Of a DNA stretch of 64,000 nucleotides, positions 26,733-36,008 are shown one piece after another. Both the position numbers and the translations under genes were made by a program. The stretch is from assembly GCA_035399845.1 (NCBI GenBank), contig DAOPJV010000025.1, positions 1 through 64,000 on the forward strand, written 5' to 3'. The notes beneath the pieces are model-generated. The model was not told where the DNA came from. It saw nothing but the letters and a program-made list of their open reading frames with translations, and did not search any database. How positions within the stretch are numbered: the stretch's first letter is position 1; each line of letters opens with the position of its first letter. Origin of the DNA: ECT2AJA-110-A sp035399845. GTDB lineage: Bacteria > Planctomycetota > Phycisphaerae > UBA1845 > UTPLA1.

Positions 26733-28666
26733 ATGAAAGAACCCATGAAGGCCGGCGACTGCTGGCGCGTTGGGCGCTGACGCTCGTCTGCCTGCTGCTG
26801 ATGCTGACGTGGGCGACATGCCGTTTGAATCAGGCGCGCCTGTCGCTGGAGACCGCGAGCGGCGCCGGCGGCGCATCAACGGACAATGCGCCGAAGATCG
26901 ACTACTGGACGTGCACGATGCATCCGGAGGTCCATGAGAACGGGCCGGGGAACTGCCCGATCTGCGGGATGGAACTCGTCGCGAAGTACGCGGGGAGCGA
27001 CTCGCCAGGCGTCCCACCCGCGCCTGGCGCTTCAAACGCCCATTCGTCCGGCCCACACAAACAGCTCTATATGTGCACGATGCCGGAATGCAACGACACG
27101 CCCAGCGAGGATCCGAACAGTCGATGCCCCGTCTGCGGCATGAAGCGAGAACCGATCGGGACGACGGACGCCGGCAACGCGTCCTCCGTGGAACTGGCCC
27201 TGAACGAACGCGCGCAGAAGCTGGCCGAGGTCGCGACGGAGGAAGTCGCGCCACGGCGACTGTTCAGGCACATTCGGACCGTCGGCAAAGTCGGCTACGA
27301 CGAAACGCGCCACAAGATGGTCACGGCCTGGATGGCCGGCCGCATCGATCGACTCTACGCCGACTATTCGGGCATGCGCGTCGCGAAGGGAGATCACCTC
27401 GTTGAACTCTACAGCCCCGATCTCGTCACGGCGCAGGAGGAATACCTGACGGCCCTGCGCGGCGTCGACGCGCTGGGCGGCGCCAGCGCCGCGACACGCG
27501 AGCGCGCCGAGCGACTCGTGCGATCGGCCGAGCGGCAGCTGGAGCTGCTGGGTGTCACGACCGAGCAGATTGCGCACATTCGCCAGGAGCGCCGCTCATC
27601 CACGCGTCTGACGATCTACGCGCCGATCGGCGGAACGATTGTGCGGAAGCCGGCGATGGAGGGCATGTACGTCCGAACGGGCGACGCCCTCTACGAGATC
27701 GCGGACCTGGAGACGGTCTGGATCCTGCTCGACGTTTACGAATCGGACCTGCCCTGGATTGCGCCGATGCAGCGCGTCCGCATCACGACAAGCGCGGCGC
27801 CGGGCGTCGAGATCGGCGGACAGGTCGCCTTCATCGATCCCGTCGTCGATCCGATGTCGAGGACGATCGCCGTCCGCGTCAATGCGATGAACGGCGCCGG
27901 ACTGCTGAAGCCGGACATGTTCGTCAATGCGGAGCTCTTCGTGTCACTGGCCGAAGCGAACGCGCCGGCCATCCCCATCGCGGACGGCGCCTTCGTCTGC
28001 CCGATGCATCCGTGGGAGACGTCCGACGTCCCCGGCGTCTGTTCGATCTGCGGGATGACGTTGATCGCCGTCGATCGCGCCCCGGGATATCGGGAGCCCA
28101 GGGCCGCGAGCGAAGTCCTCGCGGTTCCGCGTGAAGCGGTCCTTCAGACAGGCGAGCGCTCGCTGGTGTATCTCGAAACGCGTCCCGGCGCGTACGTGGC
28201 GGCGGAGGTCGATGTCGGCTCGCTGGCGGAGGATGATGAGGGGCGCGAGTACTATCCGATTCTCTCCGGTCTGCAGGCGGGTGAGCGCATCGTCATACGC
28301 GGCAATTTCGCCATCGACAGCCAGATGCAGATCTCCGGCAGGCCAAGCCTGTTCGGTCGGGCGCCGATCCCGCCACGGGAGAAAAACGACGCCCCGGCTG
28401 ACTCGACATCTGACATGGCGCACACGGATGCATCGACGGCGCGGGACCAGGCCGACGACGACAAACAGACAATCTGTCCCGTGATGGGGAACGAGATCGA
28501 TCCCGAGGTGTTCGCCGACATCCACGGGGTTCGCGTCTGGTTCTGCTGTCCGCCGTGCATTGAGCGATTCAGAAAGGACCCGGAGAAGTACCTGCCGGAG
28601 CTCCCGGCGGCGCTGGCGTCGAAGATTCGAGCCGCGATGGGAAAGGCGGAACGTCGCGATGATTGA
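26729..28666 (+). CDS. RND periplasmic adaptor with three metal-binding ribbons and YHS domain
   Basis: CusB-type membrane fusion protein, 645 residues, N-terminally anchored (LTLVCLLLMLTWATC). It carries unusual metal modules: a heavy-metal-binding ribbon at 59-86 (YWTCTMHPEVHENGPG...CPICGMEL), a variant at 113-146 (LYMCTMPECN...CPVCGMKR), a third at 422-450 inside the membrane-proximal part (FVCPMHPWETSDVPGVCSIC), and a C-terminal YHS domain from 581 (TICPVMGNEID...FCCPPC). The adaptor core (about 155-405) has lipoyl/barrel sequence (IYAPIGGTIVRKPAMEGMYV). It would collect metal and pass it to the pump. Typical CusB is ~400 residues with at most one such ribbon. It overlaps both neighbours. 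Confidence 0.93.
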   Translation: MNERTHEGRRLLARWALTLVCLLLMLTWATCRLNQARLSLETASGAGGASTDNAPKIDYWTCTMHPEVHENGPGNCPICGMELVAKYAGSDSPGVPPAPGASNAHSSGPHKQLYMCTMPECNDTPSEDPNSRCPVCGMKREPIGTTDAGNASSVELALNERAQKLAEVATEEVAPRRLFRHIRTVGKVGYDETRHKMVTAWMAGRIDRLYADYSGMRVAKGDHLVELYSPDLVTAQEEYLTALRGVDALGGASAATRERAERLVRSAERQLELLGVTTEQIAHIRQERRSSTRLTIYAPIGGTIVRKPAMEGMYVRTGDALYEIADLETVWILLDVYESDLPWIAPMQRVRITTSAAPGVEIGGQVAFIDPVVDPMSRTIAVRVNAMNGAGLLKPDMFVNAELFVSLAEANAPAIPIADGAFVCPMHPWETSDVPGVCSICGMTLIAVDRAPGYREPRAASEVLAVPREAVLQTGERSLVYLETRPGAYVAAEVDVGSLAEDDEGREYYPILSGLQAGERIVIRGNFAIDSQMQISGRPSLFGRAPIPPREKNDAPADSTSDMAHTDASTARDQADDDKQTICPVMGNEIDPEVFADIHGVRVWFCCPPCIERFRKDPEKYLPELPAALASKIRAAMGKAERRDD

Positions 28667-31600
28667 CGGATTGATCCGGACCTTTCTCCGCACGCCGATT
28701 CTGGCGCTCATCCTCGCCGTGGCGATCGCCATCTTCGGCTGGCGGGCCTACGAAGAGAATCCGAAAGACGCGATCCCGGACATCGCGGAGAACCAGGCCA
28801 TCGTGTTCACGGAGTGGATGGGCCGAAGCCCGAAGGACGTCGACGAACAAGTCACGTATCCGCTGACGGTCGCGCTGCAGGGCGTCCCCGGCGTGCGTGA
28901 AGTCCGTGCGACGAGCGGCTTCGGCTGGTCGATCATCTACATCGTGTTCAACGACGAAACGGAGTTCTACTGGGCGCGAAGCCGCGTCCTCGAACGACTC
29001 AACGTCGCGCAGTCGTCGCTGCCGGAGGGCGTACGCCCCGCCCTGGGCCCCGACGCAACGGCGCTCGGACAGATTTTCTGGTACACGATCGACAACGGCT
29101 GGACCTGCGACGCGCATCCGGGCCTGCGGTTTGACGAAGACGGCCGTCTTTCGCACGCGTCGCGAACGGCGCAGCTGAAGTCGGACCCGTCCTCCGCGGC
29201 GCGCCTGGACGCGGCCGAAGCGCGGCAGTGCCCGCTGGATGGTCGCGCGCTCACCTTCAGCGCCGCGCCGCTCGATCAGCGGCGCGCGATACAGGATTTC
29301 GACGTCAAACTCGCGCTGGAGGGTGTCGCCGGCGTCAGCGAGGTCGCCAGCATCGGCGGCTACGTGCGGCAGTACCAGATCGACGTCCGGCCCGAGGCCC
29401 TGCGCGCCTATCGCGTCACGCTCGCAAGTCTCGCGAAGGCCGTCCGTGAGTCGAACGTCGACGTCGGAGCGAAGGTCGTCGAACAGAACGGCATGGAAGT
29501 GCTCGTCCGCGGTGTCGGTTTTCTCGGGGGCGTCGATCGAAACATCGGGGATCGCCGGCAGCGTGAGGCGGCGACGATTCGCGACATCGAGAACATCGTC
29601 GTCAAGGCCGTCGATGGCGCTCCGATCTACGTGCGGCAGATTGCCGACGTGACGACGGGCCCCGATTTCCGACGGGGCGCCCTCGACAAGATGGGGGCCG
29701 AGGCCGTCGGCGCCAGCGTCATCATGCGCTATGGCGAAAACCCGCTGGATGTCATCGAACGAATCAAGGCGAAGCTGCCCGAAATTGAAGCCGGCATGCC
29801 GCCGGGACTTCGCATCAACGCGTTCTACGATCGCTCGGGACTCATCGACGAGACAATGGGAACCCTGGCGACGGCGCTTTGGCAGGAAATCGCCATCACG
29901 ATCGCCGTCGTCGTGCTCTTCCTGCTCCATGTTCGCAGCAGCCTCGTCGTCGCCGTCACACTCCCCCTGGCGATCCTGCTCGCCTTCATCTGCATGCAGG
30001 CGCTGGATCTCGGCTCAAACATCATGAGCCTGGCGGGGATCGCGATCGCGATCGGCACGATGGTCGACATGGGCATCGTGATGACGGAGAACATCTACCA
30101 GTACCTGACGGACCAGCGTGACGATTTCACCCGCGTCGAGACGGGCCCCGACGGAGAATCGCACGAGGTCGTCGATGTGTCCAAACGCAACGCCGTCGTG
30201 AGGGAGGCCGCGACGGAAGTCGGCAGCGCCATCCTGACGGCCGTGAGCACGACGATCGTCTCCTTTCTGCCTGTCTTCTTCCTTGAGGGACAGTCCGCGC
30301 GGCTCTTTACACCACTTGCCTGGACCAAGACGTTCTGCCTCGCCGCCGCCGTCCTGATGGCGCTCGTGATCGTGCCGCCGCTGGCCGCCTTCATGCTCCG
30401 TTCGCGGCGGCCGACAAGACGCCGCGCCCTGTGTATCGCATCCCTCGCGGCAATCGGCGCCGGCGCCGGCTGGTGGACCGTCTCACGACCTGACGCGTCG
30501 CTGGGGCATATCGGCGAGGCGCTGCGTCACTACCTCGGGATCGGCGCGCCACTGGACGCGCTGATCGTGGCGGTGTTGAGCTTCGTTATCTGCTACCTCA
30601 CGTTGCGCGAACGACTTCGCCCGATCGAGGACAACTTCTTCAGCCGTCGGATCATTCGGATCTACGAGCCGACGCTGAGAGTCCTGCTCCGACACAAACG
30701 CCGGTTCCTGCTCCTGCCGACGGCCATCGTCGTCTGGGGGCTCGGCGTATGGCTGGGCTGGGGCGCGCTGCTGCGCCCCGTCGTTCGTCTCACAGCGCCA
30801 ACAGGGGCGCCCGACTGGTCGCTGGCATTCTGGATCCACCTGGGGATGGGCGCCGTCGCCGGACTCTGGCTGATTCCGCTCGCGCTGGATTCCGGGGTTT
30901 ACGTCTCCAGCCGGCGCAAGGAAAAAAGGCGCGTCGGCCGTCGCTGGACGCGCGTCGCCGGCGTGATCGCGGGCGTCGCCATCGCCGCCATGCTGCATCA
31001 CTGGAACTTTGCCGATCGACATCGCGCCACGGCCGCCGCCCTGTTCGCGCCAAGTGACGCCGCCTCGACACCATCGGAAATTCCGCTGCTGAGGAAACTC
31101 GCCGACGACGCGCGGGGGATTGGTCAGGAATTCATGCCGCCCCTTGACGAAGGCGACTTCCTCTACATGCCGAGCGTTCTGCCCGCCGGATCGATCAATA
31201 CCGTGATGGACGTCATGCGCAAACAGGACATCCAGTTCGCCCGGATCCCCGAGGTCCTGACCGTGGTCGGCAAGCTGGGTCGCGTCGACTCCGCCCTCGA
31301 CCCGGCGCCCGTCGGCATGCTGGAGACCGTGATCGCGCTGAAGCCGCGAAGCGAATGGCCGCTGGTCGAGGACCCGGATCATTCCGATCGCCAACGCCGC
31401 CGCACGATGGACGAGATCTGGGCGGAGATCCAGCGCGCCGGAGCGTTTCCCGGTGTCCTGCCGAGCGTGCAGCTGCAGCCGATCCGAACGCGCGTGGAAA
31501 TGCTGTCAACGGGGCTGAACGCCAAAATCGGCCTGAAGCTCTATGGCGACTCCATCGAACGCTGTGAGCTGGCGGCCGTTGCGATCGAGTCGCTGCTGCG

Positions 31601-32720
31601 GCGAAAGCTGGATCACGCCGAGGCCGTCAACGCCGTCCGCGTCAACGGCAAGCCCTATCTCGAATTCCATATCGATCGGGAGGCCATCGCGCGCTACGGC
31701 GTCAACATTCGCGACGTGCAGAATGTCATCGAGATGGCGATTGGCGGAATGAACCTGACGACGACGTATGAGGGCCTCGATCGGTATCCCGTTCGCGTTC
31801 GCTATCAGCGCGAGCTGCGCGACAGTGTCCCCGATCTGGAACGAACGCTGATCGCAACACCGGGCGGCGCCCAGATCCCGATCTCGCTGGTGGCGGATGT
31901 TCAGTGGGTCGTCGGACCGATGAGTGTTCGGCGGGAAGGCGCCAAGTTCGTCAGCTACGTGACGATGAGCAACGTCGGCGTGGACGAAACCACGCTTGTC
32001 GAACGCGGCAAGGCCATCATTCACGACGCCATCGTCGACGGCGATCTGAGACTGCCCGAGGGCGTCACACAGAAATGGGCCGGCAGCTACGAGCGCAATC
32101 TCCGGGCGAAGGAGCGACTCCTGCTGTTGGTGCCGCTCGTTCTGGCGATCAACTTCGTGCTGATTTACCTCCAGTTCAAACGCCTGCCACTGACCTTCGT
32201 CGTCTTCCTGGCGATCCCTGTCGCCTTCGCGGGAGGCTTCATCCTGCTGGACTACTGGCCGGCGATACAGAACGCGCTCTATGCGGCGGGTCTGATGGAT
32301 CGGGGCTTCGCCGGCGACGCGATGTACCTGACGGTGGCCGTCTGGGTCGGGTTCATCGCCCTGTTCGGAATCGCTGTCGATGACGGCATTGTCCTCGGCA
32401 CGTATCTCGATCAGACATTCAGCCGCAGGCCGATTCGTGAATATGAGGAGATCGAACAGCGCGTCGTCGACGCCGGGCTTCGACGGATTCGTCCGTGCCT
32501 GATGACAACGGCCACGACGCTGGCGGCGCTCGTGCCCGTCATGATCTCCACGGGCCGCGGCAGCGACGTGATGGTTCCGATGGCGATCCCCGTCTTCGGC
32601 GGGATGCTTGTCGAACTTGTCACGCTGTTCGTCGTCCCCGTGTGCTACTGCGGGCTGAAACAACTGAAATGGCGGTTCGGTCTGCCGGACCAGGACTTTG
32701 CGCGACTTGCGCACGCATAG
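28659..32720 (+). CDS. cusA: CusA-type Cu(I)/Ag(I) RND efflux pump, enlarged
   Basis: Proton-driven heavy-metal RND permease of 1353 residues against ~1045 for E. coli CusA. The three methionines that bind Cu(I)/Ag(I) in CusA appear conserved: M837 (FLYMPSVLP), M887 (PVGMLETVIALKP) and M948 (RVEMLSTGL), which favours monovalent copper or silver over CzcA-type divalent metals. TM4 proton-relay region: GIAIAIGTMVDMGIVMTEN. Two insertions explain the size: about 50 residues near 145-210, with Cys and His, and about 150 extra residues near 580-810 with around four additional hydrophobic helices between TM6 and TM7. The ATG at 28659 overlaps the adaptor stop by eight bases (ATGATTGA). Confidence 0.93.
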   Translation: MIDGLIRTFLRTPILALILAVAIAIFGWRAYEENPKDAIPDIAENQAIVFTEWMGRSPKDVDEQVTYPLTVALQGVPGVREVRATSGFGWSIIYIVFNDETEFYWARSRVLERLNVAQSSLPEGVRPALGPDATALGQIFWYTIDNGWTCDAHPGLRFDEDGRLSHASRTAQLKSDPSSAARLDAAEARQCPLDGRALTFSAAPLDQRRAIQDFDVKLALEGVAGVSEVASIGGYVRQYQIDVRPEALRAYRVTLASLAKAVRESNVDVGAKVVEQNGMEVLVRGVGFLGGVDRNIGDRRQREAATIRDIENIVVKAVDGAPIYVRQIADVTTGPDFRRGALDKMGAEAVGASVIMRYGENPLDVIERIKAKLPEIEAGMPPGLRINAFYDRSGLIDETMGTLATALWQEIAITIAVVVLFLLHVRSSLVVAVTLPLAILLAFICMQALDLGSNIMSLAGIAIAIGTMVDMGIVMTENIYQYLTDQRDDFTRVETGPDGESHEVVDVSKRNAVVREAATEVGSAILTAVSTTIVSFLPVFFLEGQSARLFTPLAWTKTFCLAAAVLMALVIVPPLAAFMLRSRRPTRRRALCIASLAAIGAGAGWWTVSRPDASLGHIGEALRHYLGIGAPLDALIVAVLSFVICYLTLRERLRPIEDNFFSRRIIRIYEPTLRVLLRHKRRFLLLPTAIVVWGLGVWLGWGALLRPVVRLTAPTGAPDWSLAFWIHLGMGAVAGLWLIPLALDSGVYVSSRRKEKRRVGRRWTRVAGVIAGVAIAAMLHHWNFADRHRATAAALFAPSDAASTPSEIPLLRKLADDARGIGQEFMPPLDEGDFLYMPSVLPAGSINTVMDVMRKQDIQFARIPEVLTVVGKLGRVDSALDPAPVGMLETVIALKPRSEWPLVEDPDHSDRQRRRTMDEIWAEIQRAGAFPGVLPSVQLQPIRTRVEMLSTGLNAKIGLKLYGDSIERCELAAVAIESLLRRKLDHAEAVNAVRVNGKPYLEFHIDREAIARYGVNIRDVQNVIEMAIGGMNLTTTYEGLDRYPVRVRYQRELRDSVPDLERTLIATPGGAQIPISLVADVQWVVGPMSVRREGAKFVSYVTMSNVGVDETTLVERGKAIIHDAIVDGDLRLPEGVTQKWAGSYERNLRAKERLLLLVPLVLAINFVLIYLQFKRLPLTFVVFLAIPVAFAGGFILLDYWPAIQNALYAAGLMDRGFAGDAMYLTVAVWVGFIALFGIAVDDGIVLGTYLDQTFSRRPIREYEEIEQRVVDAGLRRIRPCLMTTATTLAALVPVMISTGRGSDVMVPMAIPVFGGMLVELVTLFVVPVCYCGLKQLKWRFGLPDQDFARLAHA

Positions 32721-32799
32721 GAAACGTCGCATCGAATGCGATGCGACACACCTGAACTCGTGATGGGAGACGCCCATCCAACTGTAAAGGAGCAAGATC

Positions 32800-33654
32800 A
32801 TGAAGAAACACTCGACCCATTTACTGGCCCTGCCGGCGATCGCGGCGATCGCCTTCCTGAGCCACGCAACGCTCGCCGACGACAAGCCCGACGCGAAGGC
32901 GGCGGTCAACAAGGTCTGTCCGATCTCGGGTCGTGCGATCGATGGCAAGACCTTTGTTGACTATAAGGGGAGTCGGGTCGGATTCTGCTGCCCGTCGTGC
33001 GACGACAAGTTCCTTGCGTGGGATGACGCAAAAAAGGACGCGTTCCTCAAAAAGAGCGCCGAAGAGAGCGGGAAGGCCGTTTCGGAGTTCAAGGGCGATC
33101 CCTACACGCTGACCAGGTGCCCCGTCACAGATGAGGAACTCGGCTCGATGGGCGAGCCGCCGATCCGGATCATCGAGGGCCGCGAGGTGCGCGTCTGCTG
33201 CGCCGGCTGCTTCAAAAAGATCGAGAAGGACACGAAGAAGTACTTCGCGAAGATGGACAGGCAGATGGCCGACGACCAGCGAAGCCACTATCCGATGGAT
33301 ACTTGCGTCGTGTCTCACGAACCGCTCAAACGCAGGGGGAAGGACACGGCCTTCGAGTTCGTGTTCAAGAACCGACTCTATCGCCTCTGCTGCGAGGATT
33401 GTGCGAAAAAGGTGGAAGAGAACCCGGCGAAGTATGCCGCCGAACTCGATAAGGCGGTTCGCGCCAGGCAGGGCGACAAGTACGCGCTGACAACCTGCCC
33501 CGTATCCGGCGAGAAGCTGGGCGGTATGGGCGAACCGGCCGAGCGCATCGTCGCCAACCGACTGATCCGGTTCTGCTGCGCCGGCTGCTTCAGGACTTTT
33601 GACAAGGACCCGGCCAAGTACATCGCAAAGGTAGACGCCGCCGCGAAGAAGTAA
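32800..33654 (+). CDS. Secreted protein of four YHS/TRASH-like metal-binding units
   Basis: A 284-residue exported protein: signal peptide 1-26 (HATLADD cleavage region), then four consecutive units each with one Cys followed by a CC-x2-C cluster: C40/C63-64-67, C107/C133-134-137, C169/C197-198-201 and C233/C259-260-263. Units 2 and 4 are closest to each other (SMGEPPIRI..VCCAGCFKKI and GMGEPAERI..FCCAGCFRTF). YHS/TRASH folds bind copper or similar ions. It follows the CusA-like gene by 79 bp with a strong AAGGAG and shares the YHS unit with the adaptor C-terminus, so a periplasmic copper buffer or chaperone for the pump is likely. Function is inferred. Confidence 0.85.
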   Translation: MKKHSTHLLALPAIAAIAFLSHATLADDKPDAKAAVNKVCPISGRAIDGKTFVDYKGSRVGFCCPSCDDKFLAWDDAKKDAFLKKSAEESGKAVSEFKGDPYTLTRCPVTDEELGSMGEPPIRIIEGREVRVCCAGCFKKIEKDTKKYFAKMDRQMADDQRSHYPMDTCVVSHEPLKRRGKDTAFEFVFKNRLYRLCCEDCAKKVEENPAKYAAELDKAVRARQGDKYALTTCPVSGEKLGGMGEPAERIVANRLIRFCCAGCFRTFDKDPAKYIAKVDAAAKK

Positions 33655-33700
33655 TCGCGACTGCGCAAACGCCGATCATCCATCATCGCTTCCTCTCTGC

Positions 33701-33732
33701 GCGCCGCGGCCCCGCCGTCGGCGCTTTTTTTT
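33701..33732 (+). terminator. Rho-independent terminator closing the metal-efflux cluster
   Basis: GCGCCG pairs with CGGCGC across a 12-base GC-rich loop, followed by eight T (33725-33732), 47 bases after the YHS-protein stop. Confidence 0.8.
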
Positions 33733-33889
33733 CGCGAATGTTCGACTCGCGCCAGTTGTGGCCCCACACACACGAACGCCGGATTTGAACAACACTCGAT
33801 GCGTGCGGACACACAGCGACAGCGGGTCAGCGACACTCACGACGCGCTTCATCCACCTATGCCCATAGACTTGTCCCAATTTTGTGGCT

Positions 33890-33905
33890 CGGCACACGGC
33901 TTGCA
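33890..33905 (+). promoter_or_regulatory. Candidate sigma-54 promoter
   Basis: CGGCACACGGCTTGCA matches the sigma-54 consensus TGGCAC-N5-TTGCA except for the first base, with the -24 GG and -12 GC ten bases apart. It lies about 190 bases before the beta-helix gene at 34096. The rest of 33733-34095 shows no gene. Confidence 0.4.
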
Positions 33906-34095
33906 ATGAACTCACGAGGAGTCGAACCGCTGCGCCCGCAAGATGCGTCGTGCGACCTCTGTCACATGCGCAGCGCTGCAATGAATGAACAGGAATTGGC
34001 ATCAATCCAATACCGCTTGACGAACCCGATGGATAACTTCATTAATCGCAGTCGGGCGGCACATCGCATAAACAGGGACAGAAAGGCAGGCATCA

Positions 34096-35898
34096 ATGGC
34101 GCGATTCACACTCCTTACGCTCACATTCACATTCATCACGTCTGTCGCTTCCGCTCAGACAGTGACCGTCACGACGGCCGAGGATGTCATTGACATCAAC
34201 GCATCCACGGCGACAGTCGCGGACCTGCCGGGCCCGGACGGAAAAGTCTCGTTTTCGGAGGCGATGATCGCGACGAACAACACTCCGGGGCATCAGACGA
34301 TCGCCTTCGCCATACCGCAGAACGAGTGGACGCTTCAGTTTGTGTATCCCGGGCGCGCCGTTCTGCGAACGATCACGGGATTCTACCTGCGTTCGTTCGA
34401 CGACGTGACGATCGACGGCACGACCCAGACGGCGTTCACCGGCGACACAAATCCCGATGGGTGCGAAGTCGCGTTGTTCGGCGGCGAGATCTTCATCAAC
34501 GGCGACAACAGCGTGATTCGCGGATTCGACAGCACGAGCATACAGCTCACGGGTTCCAACGGCGTCGTCGAAGACAACACGGGCACGATGAACATCACGG
34601 TCTTCGGCGGAAACGGCGGGATCATCCGAAACAACCACGCATCGACGATCAAGATCGATCGCTCCAACGACAACGTGATCGTCGGCAACACGACGATGCG
34701 CGTTCGCGTTCTCGGATTCGTCAGCGATTTCGGCACGGGCCCCGTCCTGAACACGCGCATCGGGGGACCGGCGCTCGCCGATCGCAACTACATCACGGGG
34801 TACGGAACCTTCAACGGCGAGGGCTTTCCGGCCGGAAGCAGCGTGCAGTTGTTCGACACGGCCGGGACCCTTGTCGAGAACAACTGGATCGGAACGACGC
34901 CTGACGGCCTTTCACAAGGCAGCGCCGCTTCCACGGTCGGCGTCGGCTTCGAGGCGCACAATGACAACGTCGTTGTTCGGAACAATCGCATTGCCGCGAT
35001 TCGCGCCGTCGGCATTGGTCCCCACGCGACGGGACTCGTCTTCGGGACGGGCATCTACGTCGACGGCGACGTCTCCGACATTTCGATCCTCGGCAATACG
35101 ATCGGGCTCAACGCCAACGACGAGCCGGTCCTTGGCAGCGTGACAGGAATCGACGTTACGAGCGTGGGCGCCGCGGGAGCCGTGAAGATCGGCGGCGATG
35201 CGCCGGGCGACGCGAACGTCGTCGCGGGCCATCGATTCGCCGGCGTCAGCGTTCGCAACGGCACGAATGGCGCGACGATCTCGGGGAACTCGATCTTCGC
35301 CAACGTCGAACTCGGTATCGATCTGCATCCGGCGACGAATACGATCGGCGTCACACCGAACGACGCGCTGGATGCGGACTCGGGCGGCAACGGCCTGCAG
35401 AATTTTCCGACGCTCGCTCCCGCGACCATCGCCGCGGGAGTTCTGCAGGTGGACGGCGCCCTGGCCAGCCACGCCTCGGAGTCCTTCCGGATCGAGTTCT
35501 TCACGAACATGGAATGCTCCGCCTCCGGCAATGGCGAAGGTGAGTTCTTCGTGGGCGGGATCGACGTCCAGACGAACGCCGCGGGCCAGGCGATCTTCTC
35601 AGCCGATCTGCCCATCGCCCTCGGAGCGCCCGACGGCCTCGTGACGGCCACGGCGACGCGAGCTTCGACCGCGGACACGTCAGAATTCTCCGCCTGCGCC
35701 GATATCACTGTCATTGCATCCGCGCCGGGCGATATCGACGGCAATGGCGTCGTCGACGCAACTGACGCGCAGCTGCTCGCTTCGGTCCTGAGCGGCCTCG
35801 ACACGGATCCGACCCACGCTCAGCGTGGCGACCTGAATCAGGACGGATCAACGGACGGTGACGATATCCAGATGTTTGTCAGCCTCATCGGCGGCTGA
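34096..35898 (+). CDS. Secreted parallel beta-helix protein with dockerin-like module
   Basis: A 600-residue exported protein. Signal peptide 1-20 (ITSVASA-Q). The body is a right-handed beta-helix with PbH1-like rungs (GSNGVVEDNTGTMNITVFGG, NHASTIKIDRSNDNVIVGNT, GFEAHNDNVVVRNNRIAAI, GATISGNSIFANVELGIDL). The N-terminal EAMIATNNTPGHQTIAFAIP is typical of right-handed helix repeat proteins. The final ~58 residues (from 543) hold two dockerin-like calcium loops, GDIDGNGVVDATDAQLL and GDLNQDGSTDGDDIQMF. The role may be polysaccharide binding or cleavage, or adhesion; no lyase signature was seen. Transcription may use the sigma-54-like site upstream. The 3' end is convergent with the MNIO operon. 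Confidence 0.88.
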   Translation: MARFTLLTLTFTFITSVASAQTVTVTTAEDVIDINASTATVADLPGPDGKVSFSEAMIATNNTPGHQTIAFAIPQNEWTLQFVYPGRAVLRTITGFYLRSFDDVTIDGTTQTAFTGDTNPDGCEVALFGGEIFINGDNSVIRGFDSTSIQLTGSNGVVEDNTGTMNITVFGGNGGIIRNNHASTIKIDRSNDNVIVGNTTMRVRVLGFVSDFGTGPVLNTRIGGPALADRNYITGYGTFNGEGFPAGSSVQLFDTAGTLVENNWIGTTPDGLSQGSAASTVGVGFEAHNDNVVVRNNRIAAIRAVGIGPHATGLVFGTGIYVDGDVSDISILGNTIGLNANDEPVLGSVTGIDVTSVGAAGAVKIGGDAPGDANVVAGHRFAGVSVRNGTNGATISGNSIFANVELGIDLHPATNTIGVTPNDALDADSGGNGLQNFPTLAPATIAAGVLQVDGALASHASESFRIEFFTNMECSASGNGEGEFFVGGIDVQTNAAGQAIFSADLPIALGAPDGLVTATATRASTADTSEFSACADITVIASAPGDIDGNGVVDATDAQLLASVLSGLDTDPTHAQRGDLNQDGSTDGDDIQMFVSLIGG

Positions 35899-35922
35899 CT
35901 CGCACATCAACGCGGAACACAG

Positions 35923-35958
35923 GACGGCCCCATCGACTGCGCGCTCGATGGGGTCGTT
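35923..35958. terminator. Long stem-loop between convergent genes
   Basis: GACGGCCCCATCGA pairs with TCGATGGGGTCGTT (two G-T pairs) across an eight-base loop, about 25 bases past the beta-helix stop and 50 bases past the MNIO operon end. No T-run follows on either side, so intrinsic termination is possible but unproven. Confidence 0.45.
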
Positions 35959-36008
35959 GTCGTTCGTAGTAACGAGGTCGGCTTATCAGTGTGGGCGAAC
36001 GAAGGTGA

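Noticed and set aside
25107..27254. 715-codon frame antisense to the TolC and adaptor genes
   Set aside because: No family pattern and heavy Arg/Pro content; the plus-strand genes are well defined and coupled.
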